This document shows positions 33,740-43,300 of a stretch of 64,000 nt of DNA, piece by piece. The DNA lies in contig NZ_AXAL01000022.1 of the NCBI RefSeq assembly GCF_000472785.1, positions 74,810 through 138,809 of the forward strand, written 5' to 3'. The DNA is from Mesorhizobium loti CJ3sym (GTDB taxonomy: Bacteria > Pseudomonadota > Alphaproteobacteria > Rhizobiales > Rhizobiaceae). Under the pieces are notes generated by a model. That model was not told the origin of the DNA. It did not search any database and worked only from the letters and a program-made list of their open reading frames with translations. Numbering within the stretch: the first letter of the stretch is position 1; each line of letters opens with the position of its first letter. The translations under genes were made by a program, and so were the position numbers.

Positions 33740-35182
33740 CTATTCCGTATTCATCTGTGCGCCGTGACCGCTGACATGGGCGCCGTCCTGCGGCGTCAGC
33801 TTGAGATAGGCTAGCAGCGCGCAGAGCGTGATGACGCCCTCGATTGCAAACAGGATGCGGAAGTCGCTGGTCACAGCCGGCCCGCCGCCGGACAGGAACG
33901 ACAGCATCGCTGCGGCGAGGCCAACGCTGATCGCCACCGCCAGTTGCCACAGGATGTAGTAGAGCGCGCTGAAACGGGCGAGTTGTTCGGGCGCGATGTC
34001 GGAATAGGCGAGATTGCCGGTCGAGGCCCATTGTATGGAACGAAACACGCCAAACGCAAAGATGTAGCCAAGCACGATCCAGATCGGCGTGGTCGCCTGC
34101 ATCAGGGCAAAGCCTGCAACCATGGCGGCCACGAACGGCGTGTTGAAAACCAGCACGCGGCGGAAGCCGAACCGGTTGAGGACGCGCGGCATGAAGAAAC
34201 GCATAACCACTGACCCGAGCGCGGCAACGAAGGTCAGCGATCCCGCCTGCACGGCGCTCAAGCCGAAGCCGAGCTGGAACATCAGCGGCAGCAGGAAGGC
34301 GACGGAGCTGAGTCCGATCGTGTCCAGTCCGCCGCCGGTGAGGAACGAGATGCGGAAGGTGCGGATGCGCAGGAGCTTGAGGTCGAGCAGGGGATTGGGC
34401 ACGCGAAGGCAGTAGAGCGAAGCAATCGACAGGATGACTACGGCCATTGCCAGTTCACCGGCAACCATGCCGCCGGCGGCGTCCTTGGCCGCAAGCGAAT
34501 CCATGCCGAAGACCAGCAGCACCATGCCACTGCCGACCAGCACGAAGCCGGGAAAATCGAAGCGCGTGCGCACAGGCTTGGTCACAGTCGGGAACAGCGA
34601 GGCGGCAAGGATTGCCGCCGCCAGCGCGAACGGCACATTGATGAAGAAAATCCAGCGCCACGAAATGTAGGTTGTCAGCGCGCCGCCGACGAGCGGCCCG
34701 ACCAGCGGGCCGGTTTGGCTGGCCACCGAAATATACATGTTGACCTTCAGCGTGCGGTTGCGCGGAAAGGTCGACAGGATAACGACCTGCCCGAGCGTGC
34801 CCATCAGTGCGCCGCCAAAGCCTTGCAGCGCACGGGCACCAACCAGCATCCAGATATCGTTCGACAGTCCGCACAGCGCCGACGAGGCGGCAAACACCAG
34901 CAAGGCAAAGCAGTAGACGTTGCGTAGGCCGAAGCGGTCGGCGGCCCAGCCGCCGAGCGGCATCGAGATAATCAGGCTGGCGACATAGACGGTGATCAAG
35001 AGGCCGAGTTGGCTGGGCGGGCGGCCAAGGCTTTCGCCGATGCCAGGCAGCGCCGTCACCACGACATTCTGGTCGAGGCTGGTCATGAATACGCCGCAAG
35101 CGACGGTCAGCGGCAGCAGGAGCAGGGCCCTGGCCGACACATCGGCGCGATCCGTGGCGCCGGCGGATAGTTCTGCGGTCAT
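33740..35182 (-). CDS. MFS drug transporter, DHA2 type
   Basis: This 480-residue export protein has 14 predicted helices. The N-terminal motif TSLDQNVVVTALPGIGESLG contains the D1 signature of DHA2 (LDxTVVNVALP-like). The loop GGWAADRFGLRNVY is the MFS A motif and GPLVGPLVGGAL is antiporter motif C. The family includes EmrB/QacA exporters. It has no adaptor (EmrA-like) gene beside it. It converges with the nitroreductase gene (39 nt). Confidence 0.87.
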   Translation of the reverse strand: MTAELSAGATDRADVSARALLLLPLTVACGVFMTSLDQNVVVTALPGIGESLGRPPSQLGLLITVYVASLIISMPLGGWAADRFGLRNVYCFALLVFAASSALCGLSNDIWMLVGARALQGFGGALMGTLGQVVILSTFPRNRTLKVNMYISVASQTGPLVGPLVGGALTTYISWRWIFFINVPFALAAAILAASLFPTVTKPVRTRFDFPGFVLVGSGMVLLVFGMDSLAAKDAAGGMVAGELAMAVVILSIASLYCLRVPNPLLDLKLLRIRTFRISFLTGGGLDTIGLSSVAFLLPLMFQLGFGLSAVQAGSLTFVAALGSVVMRFFMPRVLNRFGFRRVLVFNTPFVAAMVAGFALMQATTPIWIVLGYIFAFGVFRSIQWASTGNLAYSDIAPEQLARFSALYYILWQLAVAISVGLAAAMLSFLSGGGPAVTSDFRILFAIEGVITLCALLAYLKLTPQDGAHVSGHGAQMNTE

Positions 35183-35340
35183 GGGAATGTTCGAACCAAA
35201 CGAATGTGCCGACTCTGAGACGGGACTTTTGTATCCCTTGGACCGGTTAGGCGGCCATGTCTTTCAATCATGGGCGCCTGCCGTGCGATTCTCTAGCGGC
35301 AGAACCGGCCGGCATTGAGGCCAGAAGCGGCGGGGCCGCA

Positions 35341-35390
35341 ATGCAATTCCGGACGGAAAACCGCTTCACACTTTTCCTGGAATTGCTCTA
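35341..35390. repeat. Short dispersed repeat, copy 1 (supplies the soxG stop)
   Basis: GCAATTCC (35343-35350) and GGAATTGC (35379-35386) are perfect inverted ends of a 50-bp element, with GGCGGAAAACCG-like and CTTTTCCT inside. Nearly the same sequence recurs at 43301-43350. Its end CTCTA overlaps the soxG stop codon (TAG on the minus strand at 35388-35390). It may also act as a terminator for soxBDAG. Confidence 0.8.
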
Positions 35391-35975
35391 CTGCACCTCG
35401 TAGCCGACTTCCTCGCTGGCATGGCAAAGCGCCTTCCAGAACGAGCGCGCGAAGGAGCGGAAGACATAGATGTCGAACTGATCAGCGCTGGTGCGCTGGA
35501 TCTGGGCGAAGACGTCGTGATGGGTAGTCGAGCGGCCGGCGCCGATGGGGAAGGCCGGCAGCGCGAAGTCGATGGCAAAGAATTTCGCTAGCACCCATTC
35601 GGCCTTCGGTCCGGCAATGCGGATGGCGATGCGGCCATGCGAAAGGTCGGTCACGGTGCCGATGGCCGGCGTCACCACCTTGGCGAAGGCTGCGGCCAGC
35701 CCTTCGGCTTCATCAGTCACGGTGAATTTTCCGGGCGCGAAGCCGAACACCGACTTCGCGCCGTCGCTCAGGCCGCCGCCGGCACCGTCGGGCAGCGCAA
35801 GGCCGGTGAAGGTGCGGATGGCCGCCATCAGCGTCTTCTCTTCGCCCGGCCAGGCGGTGAGCTGCACGATCGAACCCGGCCTTGTTTCGGTGAGAAGAAT
35901 CTCGACGCCATGCTCGAAATTGCCGTGCGAGCCGGTGTGAAACTCCGGTTCCAGCGGGGATTGGCGCTCAACCAT
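35388..35975 (-). CDS. soxG: Sarcosine oxidase gamma subunit
   Basis: This 195-residue subunit is of the heterotetrameric sarcosine oxidase. It shows PGSIVQLTAWPGEEKTLMAA, GKFTVTDEAEGLAAAFAKVV, VTDLSHGRIAIRIAGPKAEW, LAKFFAIDFALPAFP and TTHHDVFAQIQRTSADQFDI, typical of SoxG, a GcvT-like non-catalytic chain. The ATG at 35975 overlaps the end of soxA by 8 nt. It is the last gene of soxBDAG; its stop lies in a dispersed repeat. Confidence 0.92.
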   Translation of the reverse strand: MVERQSPLEPEFHTGSHGNFEHGVEILLTETRPGSIVQLTAWPGEEKTLMAAIRTFTGLALPDGAGGGLSDGAKSVFGFAPGKFTVTDEAEGLAAAFAKVVTPAIGTVTDLSHGRIAIRIAGPKAEWVLAKFFAIDFALPAFPIGAGRSTTHHDVFAQIQRTSADQFDIYVFRSFARSFWKALCHASEEVGYEVQ

Positions 35976-38900
35976 GCATGCGGGTCCCTTCCGGATCGTA
36001 GAAATGGTTGGAGACGATCTCGACCGGTCCGAACCGGTTGCGCAGCGGATCGGAGACGTGGGCGCGGGTGCCATGCCGTGACTTGCCACCCTCGACCAGA
36101 GCCAGCGCGATATGCTTGCCGAGCGCCGGCGAATAGCAGCAGGCGGTGATGTGGCCGATCGAGCCATGCGGATTGGCCTCGTCGAGTTCTTCGACAATGT
36201 GCGCGCCGCCATTGAGCGGCCGGTTGTCCAACGCGATAAGGCCGACCAGTTCCAGCCGGTCGGACGCGATCAGGCCTTCGCGGTCCATCGTCGCCGAGCC
36301 GATGAACGGCTTCTTCTTCGACAGCATCCAGTCGAGATGCAGGTCGCGCGCCGTGGTGCGCCCGTCGATCTCGGCGCCGGTGACATGGCCCTTCTCGATG
36401 CGCATCGTGCCCAGCGCCTCGAGCCCGTAGGTAACCAGCCCGAACGGCTTGCCGGCTTCGACCAGCGCTTCCCAGACATGGGTGCCATGGCCGGCGCCGG
36501 AATAGACTTCGAAGGCCATCTCGCCGGAGAAGGACAGCCGGCAGATCATAACGGCCACGCCTGCTATCTCGCCACGCACGATGCCCATGAAGGGCAAGGT
36601 GGCATTGTCGACCGCGGTGCCGGTGACGCAGGCGGCGAGGATCTGCCTGGCCTTCGGCCCGCCGATCGCCGCACCCGCCCATTCGTCGGTCACCGAGGTG
36701 ACGTGGACTTTCAGCTCCGGCCAGATCACGTCGAGGAAATATTCCAAATGCTGCATCACCTTACCGGCGTTGGCGGTCGTAGTGGTCATCAGGAAATCCT
36801 GATCGCCAAGCCGCCAGGTGGTGCCGTCATCGAAGGCAAGGCCGTCCTCGCGCAGCATCAGGCCATAGCGGGCCTTGCCGACAGCGAGTGTCGAAAACAT
36901 GTTGGTATAGACACGGTCGAGGAACGCGGCGGCGTCAGGGCCCTGCACGGCAATCTTGCCGAGCGTCGAAACATCGACGATGCCTGCGCTTTCGCGCGTT
37001 GCCCTGGCTTCGCGCACATAGGCCTGTTCGATGGTTTCGCCCGAAAGCCCGTAGATCATCGGCCGGTACCAGAGGCCGGCGGAATACATGTTCGCGCCAT
37101 TGGCGAGATGCCAGTCGTGCATCGGCGTCAGCCGCTCGGGTTTCAAATCGCCAAAACGCTCCGCCGCCAGCGAGCCGATCGACACCGGCGCGAAAGGCGG
37201 GCGGAAGCGCGTCGTGCCGACCTCGGGGATCGGCTTGCCCAACGCTTCGGCCATGATGGCAAGGCCTGGAATGTTGGAGCTCTTGCCCTGGTCGGTCGCC
37301 ATGCCGAGCGTGGTGTAGCGCTTCAGATGCTCGACCGAGACAAAGCCTTCGCGGTGCGCCAGCCGCACGTCTTCAGCCGTCACGTCATGCTGGAAATCGA
37401 CAAAGCTCTTGCCCTTGGCCCTGATCTCGAAGACCGGCGCCGGATCGGGATCACCCGGTGCAGCCTCGACCGTGGGCAACGCCGCCGGCGTGCTCGTTCC
37501 ACCTGCGGCAGCAAGACCGGCAGCGCGGCCTTCGGCGATCGCCTCGGCAGTGGAAAAACTGCCGGTGAAGGCGCCAGCACCAATCCATTGCTGTGTTGGC
37601 CACTGCTGCGTCGGCTTCGGTGGCAGAAAAGCTTGCCGTGCAGCACTCCATTCCGCCTTGGCGCCGGCCTGGCTGGCGAGATGGATTGTGGGCGACCAGC
37701 CACCGGACATCAGCAGGCAGTCGGTATGGATGCTGCGTTCATCGCCGCTCAACGCTCCGGTGACCATGTCGAAACGCTGCACCTTGATACCCGAGAGTGC
37801 CTTGCCACCCTCGGTGGCGATCACGGCATGGCCGGCAAAGATTTCCGCTTCGGCCTCCGTCGCCAGCTTGCGCATCTCTGGCGAAAGCTCGGACCGGACA
37901 TCGGCGATGGCGACGATCGCGGCACCTGCCTTTTTTAAGGCGATGGCTGCGCGATAGGCACTGTCGTTGTTGGTGAACAGTGCGATCCGCTCGCCCGGCA
38001 GCACACCGAACTCGTTGGCGTAGCGTTCCGCCGCATGCGCCAGCATCACGCCCGGCCTGTCATTGCCCGGGAAGACCAGCGGGCGCTCAAAAGCGCCGGT
38101 GGCCAGCACCACGGATCTGGCGCGGATCGCCCAGTAGCGATGGCGCGGCTCGCCCTTGGCGGTCTGTTCCTTGTGGTCGCTGACCCTTTCGAGTGCTGCA
38201 AGCGTGTTGTTGTCGTAGTAACCCCAGACCGTGGTGCGCGGCAGAAGCCGGACATTGTCGCGGCCTTCAAGCTGGGCAACGGTGCGGCGCGCCCAATCGG
38301 CGGCCGGTGCGCCATCGATGGTTTCATCGGACCAGTTGGTCGAGCCGCCGAAACGCGGTTCGAGATCGGCCAGCATAACGCGGGCGCCTTGATCGGCGGC
38401 GGTCTTGGCGGCCATCAGGCCGGCCGGGCCGGAACCGACCACCAGCACATCGCAAAAGGCGTTCATGCGCTCGTAACGGGCCGGGTCTTTTGCCGATCCG
38501 GCGCTGCCGAGGCCGGCGGCGCGACGGATAAAGTGCTCGCAGAACATCCAGAAACGTGTGCCCTTGAGCGGACCGATCACCGGCCCCATGAAGGTCTTGT
38601 AGTAGAAGCCGGCCGACAGGATCTTGCCGCCAAGCTGGTTGACGGCGTTGATGTCCCAGGCCAGCGAGGGGAAGCGGTTCTGGCTGATCGCCACCAGTCC
38701 GTCATGGATCTCGACCATGGTCGCCGGGATATTGGGCTCGCGCACCTCGCCCTTCAGCACCGTCACCAGCGCATTGGGCTCCTCGACGCCCGCCGTGAGC
38801 AGGCCGCGCGGGCGGTGGTATTTGAACGAGCGCCCGAAAAGCGTGACACCCTTGGCCAGCAGCGCGGATGCTAGCGTGTCGCCGGCATGGCCGGTATAGG

Positions 38901-38976
38901 CAACGCCGTCGAAGGTGAAGCGGATCGTCTTCAGCCGGTCGATTCGGCCGCCGGTGTCGGTGCGGCGCGGGCTCAT
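35968..38976 (-). CDS. soxA: Sarcosine oxidase alpha subunit
   Basis: This 1002-residue alpha chain has an N-terminal 2Fe-2S-ferredoxin-like domain (about 10-100; GDTLASALLAKGVTLFGRSF, YHRPRGLLTAGVEEPNALV). A nucleotide-binding oxidoreductase core follows (VLVVGSGPAGLMAAKTAADQ near 174; VVLATGAFERPLVFPGNDRP). The C-terminal GcvT domain (about 600-1000) carries VDVSTLGKIAVQGPDAAAFL and binds folate, accepting the C1 unit from sarcosine. The length fits the family, whose members are about 970-1005. It overlaps soxD by 4 nt and soxG by 8 nt. Confidence 0.95.
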   Translation of the reverse strand: MSPRRTDTGGRIDRLKTIRFTFDGVAYTGHAGDTLASALLAKGVTLFGRSFKYHRPRGLLTAGVEEPNALVTVLKGEVREPNIPATMVEIHDGLVAISQNRFPSLAWDINAVNQLGGKILSAGFYYKTFMGPVIGPLKGTRFWMFCEHFIRRAAGLGSAGSAKDPARYERMNAFCDVLVVGSGPAGLMAAKTAADQGARVMLADLEPRFGGSTNWSDETIDGAPAADWARRTVAQLEGRDNVRLLPRTTVWGYYDNNTLAALERVSDHKEQTAKGEPRHRYWAIRARSVVLATGAFERPLVFPGNDRPGVMLAHAAERYANEFGVLPGERIALFTNNDSAYRAAIALKKAGAAIVAIADVRSELSPEMRKLATEAEAEIFAGHAVIATEGGKALSGIKVQRFDMVTGALSGDERSIHTDCLLMSGGWSPTIHLASQAGAKAEWSAARQAFLPPKPTQQWPTQQWIGAGAFTGSFSTAEAIAEGRAAGLAAAGGTSTPAALPTVEAAPGDPDPAPVFEIRAKGKSFVDFQHDVTAEDVRLAHREGFVSVEHLKRYTTLGMATDQGKSSNIPGLAIMAEALGKPIPEVGTTRFRPPFAPVSIGSLAAERFGDLKPERLTPMHDWHLANGANMYSAGLWYRPMIYGLSGETIEQAYVREARATRESAGIVDVSTLGKIAVQGPDAAAFLDRVYTNMFSTLAVGKARYGLMLREDGLAFDDGTTWRLGDQDFLMTTTTANAGKVMQHLEYFLDVIWPELKVHVTSVTDEWAGAAIGGPKARQILAACVTGTAVDNATLPFMGIVRGEIAGVAVMICRLSFSGEMAFEVYSGAGHGTHVWEALVEAGKPFGLVTYGLEALGTMRIEKGHVTGAEIDGRTTARDLHLDWMLSKKKPFIGSATMDREGLIASDRLELVGLIALDNRPLNGGAHIVEELDEANPHGSIGHITACCYSPALGKHIALALVEGGKSRHGTRAHVSDPLRNRFGPVEIVSNHFYDPEGTRMHG

Positions 38977-39269
38977 GCCTTGTCCTCCGCCTTGCGGCGC
39001 GTGGCCGGGGCATGGTCGCCGCGCACGAAGGCGACACTTGAAATCTCATGCGTCAGCGTGTTGCGCACGACCCTGAGATGCGCGCGGCAACCGCCGGAAT
39101 GCTGCCAGATCTCGTTATGGTCGCCGGCCGGGTTCAGCCGGTCATAGACATAGGCGTTCCACGCCTCGAAATTCTGCGAGGCAGGGTCGGGACGCTCACG
39201 ATTGCCATCACCCTGATAGGTGAACTCGATGACGTCGCGCGGGCCGCAATAGGGGCAAGTGATGAGCAC
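38973..39269 (-). CDS. soxD: Sarcosine oxidase delta subunit
   Basis: This 98-residue zinc-binding chain has Cys5 and Cys8 (TCPYCGPRD), then His57 and Cys61 (WQHSGGCRAHL) as the four zinc ligands. EFTYQGDGNRERPDP and FVRGDHAPATRR match SoxD. It lies 24 nt after soxB and overlaps soxA by 4 nt. Confidence 0.95.
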   Translation of the reverse strand: MLITCPYCGPRDVIEFTYQGDGNRERPDPASQNFEAWNAYVYDRLNPAGDHNEIWQHSGGCRAHLRVVRNTLTHEISSVAFVRGDHAPATRRKAEDKA

Positions 39270-39293
39270 AGGATGTTCCTAATGAAGCCTTGC

Positions 39294-40553
39294 TTAGTGA
39301 AGTCGGGGATTCGCGCCCTGGCCCTTGTCGTCGATGACGAGGCCGCGGTGGAAACGGTCGAGCGTGAAGGGCGCGTTGAAGTCGTGCGGTTCGTCCTTGG
39401 CGATGGTCCAGGCAAAGGTCCAGCCAGAGGCCGGCGTCGCCTTGAAGCCGCCATAGCACCAGCCGCAGTTGAGATACATGCCGGGCAAGGGGCCGGTGGT
39501 GATGATCGGCGAGCCGTCCATCGACATGTCGCAGACGCCGCCCCAGGAGCGCAGCATGCGCACACGCGCAAGGCCCGGAAACAGCGCCAGCATCTCGCTC
39601 ATCACCTCGTCGACGATGGGCAGGTTGCCGCGCTGGGCGTAGCTGTTGTAGCCGTCGATGTCGCCGCCATAGACAAGGCCTCCCTTATCGGACTGCGACA
39701 TGTAGAAATGGCCCATGCCAAAGGTCACGACGGTGTCGATGAAGGGTTTCAGCGATTCCGTCACGAAGGCCTGCAGCACATGGCTCTCGATCGGCATCGT
39801 CTCGATGCCGGCGAGCTGCATGACGCGCCCGGTGCTGCCGGCCACCGCGACCGCTACCTTCTTGGCGCGGATGTCGCCGCGCGACGTGCTGACGCCAGTA
39901 ATGCGATGGCCATCGCGCAGGAAGCCGGTGACTTCGCAATTCTCGACGATATCGACGCCGCGGCGGTCGGCTCCGCGCGCATAGCCCCAGGCCACGGCAT
40001 CGTGGCGAGCGGTGCCGGCGCGCCGTTGCATCAGGCCGCCGATCACCGGGAAGCGTGCATCACTGGAGATATCGAGCGCCGGGATCAGGCGCTTGATCTG
40101 CGCCGGGGTCATCAATTCGGCGTCGACGCCGAGATGGCGCATGGCATTGCCGCGTCTGGCATAGTCGTCGAACTGGGCCGGCGTGTGCGCCAGGTTCAGG
40201 CAGCCGCGTTGCGAGAACATGACGTTGTAGTTGAGCTCGTGCGATAGGCCCTCCCACAGCTTCATCGAATGTTCGTAGAAGCGGGTGTTGGCGGGCAAGA
40301 GATAGTTCGAGCGCACGGCCGTAGTGTTGCGGCCGACATTGCCGGAGCCGAGCCAGCCCTTTTCCAGGACGGCGACATTGGTGATGCCATGTTCCTTGGC
40401 CAGATAGTAGGCGGTCGCCAGACCGTGACCGCCACCGCCGATGATGATGACGTCATAGGATGCCTTCGGGTCGGGCTTGCGCCAGGCCGGCTTCCAGTCC
40501 TTGTTTCCCTTGAGCGCGTTCGCAAGCAGCGAAAAGGCCGAGTACTCTGCCAT
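39294..40553 (-). CDS. soxB: Sarcosine oxidase beta subunit
   Basis: This 419-residue beta chain contains the site of sarcosine oxidation. FAD binds at VIIIGGGGHGLATAYYLAKE (about 35-54). His184 in AGTARHDAVAWGY is the expected covalent FMN ligand. Other marks are GNVGRNTTAVRSNYL, and CGWCYGGFKATPASGW near the C-terminus. The ATG at 40553 gives the normal length; a Met three codons earlier is possible. It is the first gene of soxBDAG. Products are glycine, hydrogen peroxide and methylene-THF. Confidence 0.95.
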   Translation of the reverse strand: MAEYSAFSLLANALKGNKDWKPAWRKPDPKASYDVIIIGGGGHGLATAYYLAKEHGITNVAVLEKGWLGSGNVGRNTTAVRSNYLLPANTRFYEHSMKLWEGLSHELNYNVMFSQRGCLNLAHTPAQFDDYARRGNAMRHLGVDAELMTPAQIKRLIPALDISSDARFPVIGGLMQRRAGTARHDAVAWGYARGADRRGVDIVENCEVTGFLRDGHRITGVSTSRGDIRAKKVAVAVAGSTGRVMQLAGIETMPIESHVLQAFVTESLKPFIDTVVTFGMGHFYMSQSDKGGLVYGGDIDGYNSYAQRGNLPIVDEVMSEMLALFPGLARVRMLRSWGGVCDMSMDGSPIITTGPLPGMYLNCGWCYGGFKATPASGWTFAWTIAKDEPHDFNAPFTLDRFHRGLVIDDKGQGANPRLH

Positions 40554-40649
40554 TGATGTCATCCGGTTCGGGCGATGCGGCATGGTATAGAGCAGGCCGC
40601 ATGCGCAAAGCCAATATTGCGCCATGGCCTTTCGACTGGCCGACGCCCA

Positions 40650-40671
40650 CGATCGCATGGGACAGCGATCG
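40650..40671. promoter_or_regulatory. CGATCGC inverted repeat upstream of soxB
   Basis: CGATCGC (40650-40656) and GCGATCG (40665-40671) form a perfect 7-bp inverted repeat with an 8-nt spacer, about 100 bp upstream of soxB and about 90 bp upstream of the mechanosensitive channel gene on the other strand. It could bind an activator of soxBDAG. The rest of the 206-bp spacer shows nothing else clear. Confidence 0.35.
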
Positions 40672-40759
40672 GATGCTACGGCTTGCCCCATGATATGGCC
40701 GTCTTTATCAAGGACAGGCTCTTTGACTGCCTTTGCCGCTCGTGAGTCGCCGATACGTC

Positions 40760-43249
40760 ATGCTTTTTCGATTGCTTCGCCTCATTCTTGTTATCGCGCT
40801 AGTCGTGTCGGCCCCGTTGTCGTTCGAAGCGGCCGCGCAAGGCGTCGGCCAGGCGCCCGCCGGACTGGTCGCCGACCAGCAGAAGATCATCCAGGCCCTG
40901 ACGACCAAGACCGACAATTTTGACAAACAGGTCCAGCAGAATGCCGATGACGACAGCAGCCTGGTCGATGTCCGCCTGCAACTCGAGGAACTGTCACGGC
41001 AATCGCTGACCAGCGCGCTGGCCTTCCGCACACGCCTTGGCGAGATCAACAGCCGGCTTGAGCAGATCGGGCCGGCACCAGCGGCCGGCCAGTCGCCGGA
41101 GCCCGACATCGTCAGCGGCGAGCGTGAGGCGCTGACATCGGAAAAAGCTGAGATCAACGCGGTCATCTCACAGGCGCAGGCCTTGTCGATCCGTATCAAC
41201 GGGCTGATCGACAAGATCGGCAAGATGCGCAGCGATTTGTTCCGTAACTTTCTGACCAAACGCTACGTGCTGTCCGACGCACTCAGTCCGCAGGTGTTTT
41301 CCGACGCCAGGGACGAATTCGGCAATTTCTACAAGGCGGTCTCGTCCTGGCTGAGCTTCGCCATCAAGTTCAAGTTCCAGGCCATTCTGGCGGCAACCTT
41401 CGTTGCGCTCGGGCTGGCGCTGGTGTTGCTGGTCGGCGGCAGAAGGCTGTTCGGAAGGGTTTTCGAAGCCGAGGCCAAAAATGAAGATCCATCCTATCTC
41501 AGTCGCCTGTCCGTGGCCTTCTGGTCGACATTGCTGCCGACACTGGCGGTTGGCGCCTTTCTTGTCTCGACCATCTTCTTTTTCAACTATTACAACGTGT
41601 TGCGCGGTGACATTGGCCTCTTCCTGAACGCGCTGGCAACTGTCATCGGCGTCGTGTTCTGCGTCAACCGGCTGATCAATGCGGCACTATCGCCACGGCT
41701 GCCGAACTGGCGCCTTATCCCGGTCGAGACCGGGCCGGCGCGCTGGCTGGTGCGCCTGGCCACCGCCATGGCCGTGGTCATCAGCGTCAACACCTTCCTG
41801 TCGGTCATCAACGACAAGATGGGCTCGCCGCTGTCGCTGACTATCGCCCGCAGTTTTGTCGCCACCATCGTCGTCGGCATCATCCTGATCCTGATGGCGA
41901 TGCTGAGGCCATTCAAGGCGCGCGACGGAAGCTGGCGGCCGTGGCCGGCATGGCTGCGCTATCTGTCGCTGGCACTTGGCCTGTTCACCATCGTCGCCGC
42001 CTTGCTCGGCTATATCGGCCTTGCGCTGTTCGTGTCGCTGCAGGTCGTTGTCACCGGCACCGCGCTCATTACCGCCTATATCGGCTTCCTGTCGGCGCGG
42101 GCGATCGGCGAGGAGGGGGCTTTCGCCGACACCTCGATCGGGCGCTGGCTGTCGGCCAATTCCAGCTACGAGGATACGGCACTCGACCAGCTCGGCCTTG
42201 TCGTCAGCGTCGCCATCAACGTGATGATCGTGCTGGTTTTCCTGCCCCTGATCCTGCTGATGTGGGGGTTTCAGCCCGGTGACATCGAGGCCTGGGCCTA
42301 CAAGCTGGCAACCGGGATCAATATCGGTTCGGTGACGATCTCGGTCACTGGTATCCTGTCCGGCATCGTCGTCTTCATCATCGGCTATTTCCTGACGCGC
42401 TGGTTCCAGGGCTGGCTCGACGGCTCTGTCATGGCGCGCGGCAAGGTCGACACTGGCGTGCGCAACTCGATCCGGCTGGCGGTCGGCTATGCTGGCGTAG
42501 CGTTGGCGGGGCTGGTTGGCATATCGGCCGCCGGCATTGACCTTTCCAGCCTTGCACTGGTCGCCGGTGCGCTTTCCCTCGGTATCGGTTTTGGCCTGCA
42601 GAATGTCGTGTCCAATTTCGTCTCTGGCCTGATCCTTCTGGCCGAGCGGCCATTCAAGGTCGGCGACTGGATCGTGGCCGGCGACGTCAGCGGCACGGTC
42701 AAGAAGATCAGCGTGCGCGCCACCGAGATCGAGACCTTCCAGCGGCAGTCGGTGATCCTGCCCAATTCGAACCTGATCAACAACGCCGTCGGCAACTGGA
42801 CGCACCGCAACAAGCTCGGCCGTGTCGAGATCAAGGTCGGCGTCGCCTATGGCAGCGACGTCAAGCAGGTGCATGGCATCCTGCTGGAAATCGCGCGCAG
42901 CCATCCGCTGGTGCTGAAGAATCCCGAGCCCTTCGTTCTGTTTTCCAATTTCGGTGCGGCTGCGCTGGAATTCGAAATCCGCGTGTTCCTGGCCGATATC
43001 ATGAACGGCAGCGCCGTACAGAACGACATTCGTTTTGCCGTGCTGGAAAAATTCAACGGCGAGCACATCGAGATCCCCTCGACGCCGCGCGCCGTGGTCG
43101 AGGTGTCCAAGCCCAAGGCCTGGCCGACCGACGATGACAAGATCGAGGCCGATTTCGTCGAACAGGAGCAAGCGAAGGCAGATGCCGTGGCCGAGGCGAA
43201 GAAACTCGCCAAATCAGGACGCAAGGTGCGCAAACCCGATCCCGACTAG
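40760..43249 (+). CDS. Large MscS-family mechanosensitive channel with DUF3772 domain
   Basis: This protein of about 829 residues starts with a signal peptide (MLFRLLRLILVIALVVSAPL, cleavage near AAAQ). The periplasmic DUF3772/coiled-coil part (about 25-160) contains ALTTKTDNFDKQVQQNADDD. About ten membrane helices follow. The MscS core at about 590-790 has SSLALVAGALSLGIGFGLQN, VVSNFVSGLILLAERPFKVG and VILPNSNLINNAVGNW. The C-terminal tail is charged. An upstream TTG at 40733 is an alternative start. It would release osmotic pressure, which suits a genome handling osmolytes such as betaine, but coregulation with soxB is not shown. Confidence 0.88.
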   Translation: MLFRLLRLILVIALVVSAPLSFEAAAQGVGQAPAGLVADQQKIIQALTTKTDNFDKQVQQNADDDSSLVDVRLQLEELSRQSLTSALAFRTRLGEINSRLEQIGPAPAAGQSPEPDIVSGEREALTSEKAEINAVISQAQALSIRINGLIDKIGKMRSDLFRNFLTKRYVLSDALSPQVFSDARDEFGNFYKAVSSWLSFAIKFKFQAILAATFVALGLALVLLVGGRRLFGRVFEAEAKNEDPSYLSRLSVAFWSTLLPTLAVGAFLVSTIFFFNYYNVLRGDIGLFLNALATVIGVVFCVNRLINAALSPRLPNWRLIPVETGPARWLVRLATAMAVVISVNTFLSVINDKMGSPLSLTIARSFVATIVVGIILILMAMLRPFKARDGSWRPWPAWLRYLSLALGLFTIVAALLGYIGLALFVSLQVVVTGTALITAYIGFLSARAIGEEGAFADTSIGRWLSANSSYEDTALDQLGLVVSVAINVMIVLVFLPLILLMWGFQPGDIEAWAYKLATGINIGSVTISVTGILSGIVVFIIGYFLTRWFQGWLDGSVMARGKVDTGVRNSIRLAVGYAGVALAGLVGISAAGIDLSSLALVAGALSLGIGFGLQNVVSNFVSGLILLAERPFKVGDWIVAGDVSGTVKKISVRATEIETFQRQSVILPNSNLINNAVGNWTHRNKLGRVEIKVGVAYGSDVKQVHGILLEIARSHPLVLKNPEPFVLFSNFGAAALEFEIRVFLADIMNGSAVQNDIRFAVLEKFNGEHIEIPSTPRAVVEVSKPKAWPTDDDKIEADFVEQEQAKADAVAEAKKLAKSGRKVRKPDPD

Positions 43250-43287
43250 AGCAGTTCACCTTTTCACGGAAACGGTGAACTGCTCTA
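43247..43287 (+). terminator. Perfect 14-bp hairpin at the stop of the channel gene
   Basis: TAGAGCAGTTCACC (43247-43260, starting with the stop codon) and GGTGAACTGCTCTA (43274-43287) pair perfectly around a 13-nt loop. ACTGTTTGTTTTG follows, so it can work as an intrinsic terminator for the plus-strand gene. The TAGAGCA start is shared with the two dispersed repeat copies nearby. Confidence 0.75.
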
Positions 43288-43300
43288 ACTGTTTGTTTTG

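Noticed and set aside
36112..37938. A 608-codon plus-strand frame inside soxA
   Set aside because: It is the complement of the conserved SoxA core and has no recognisable domain.
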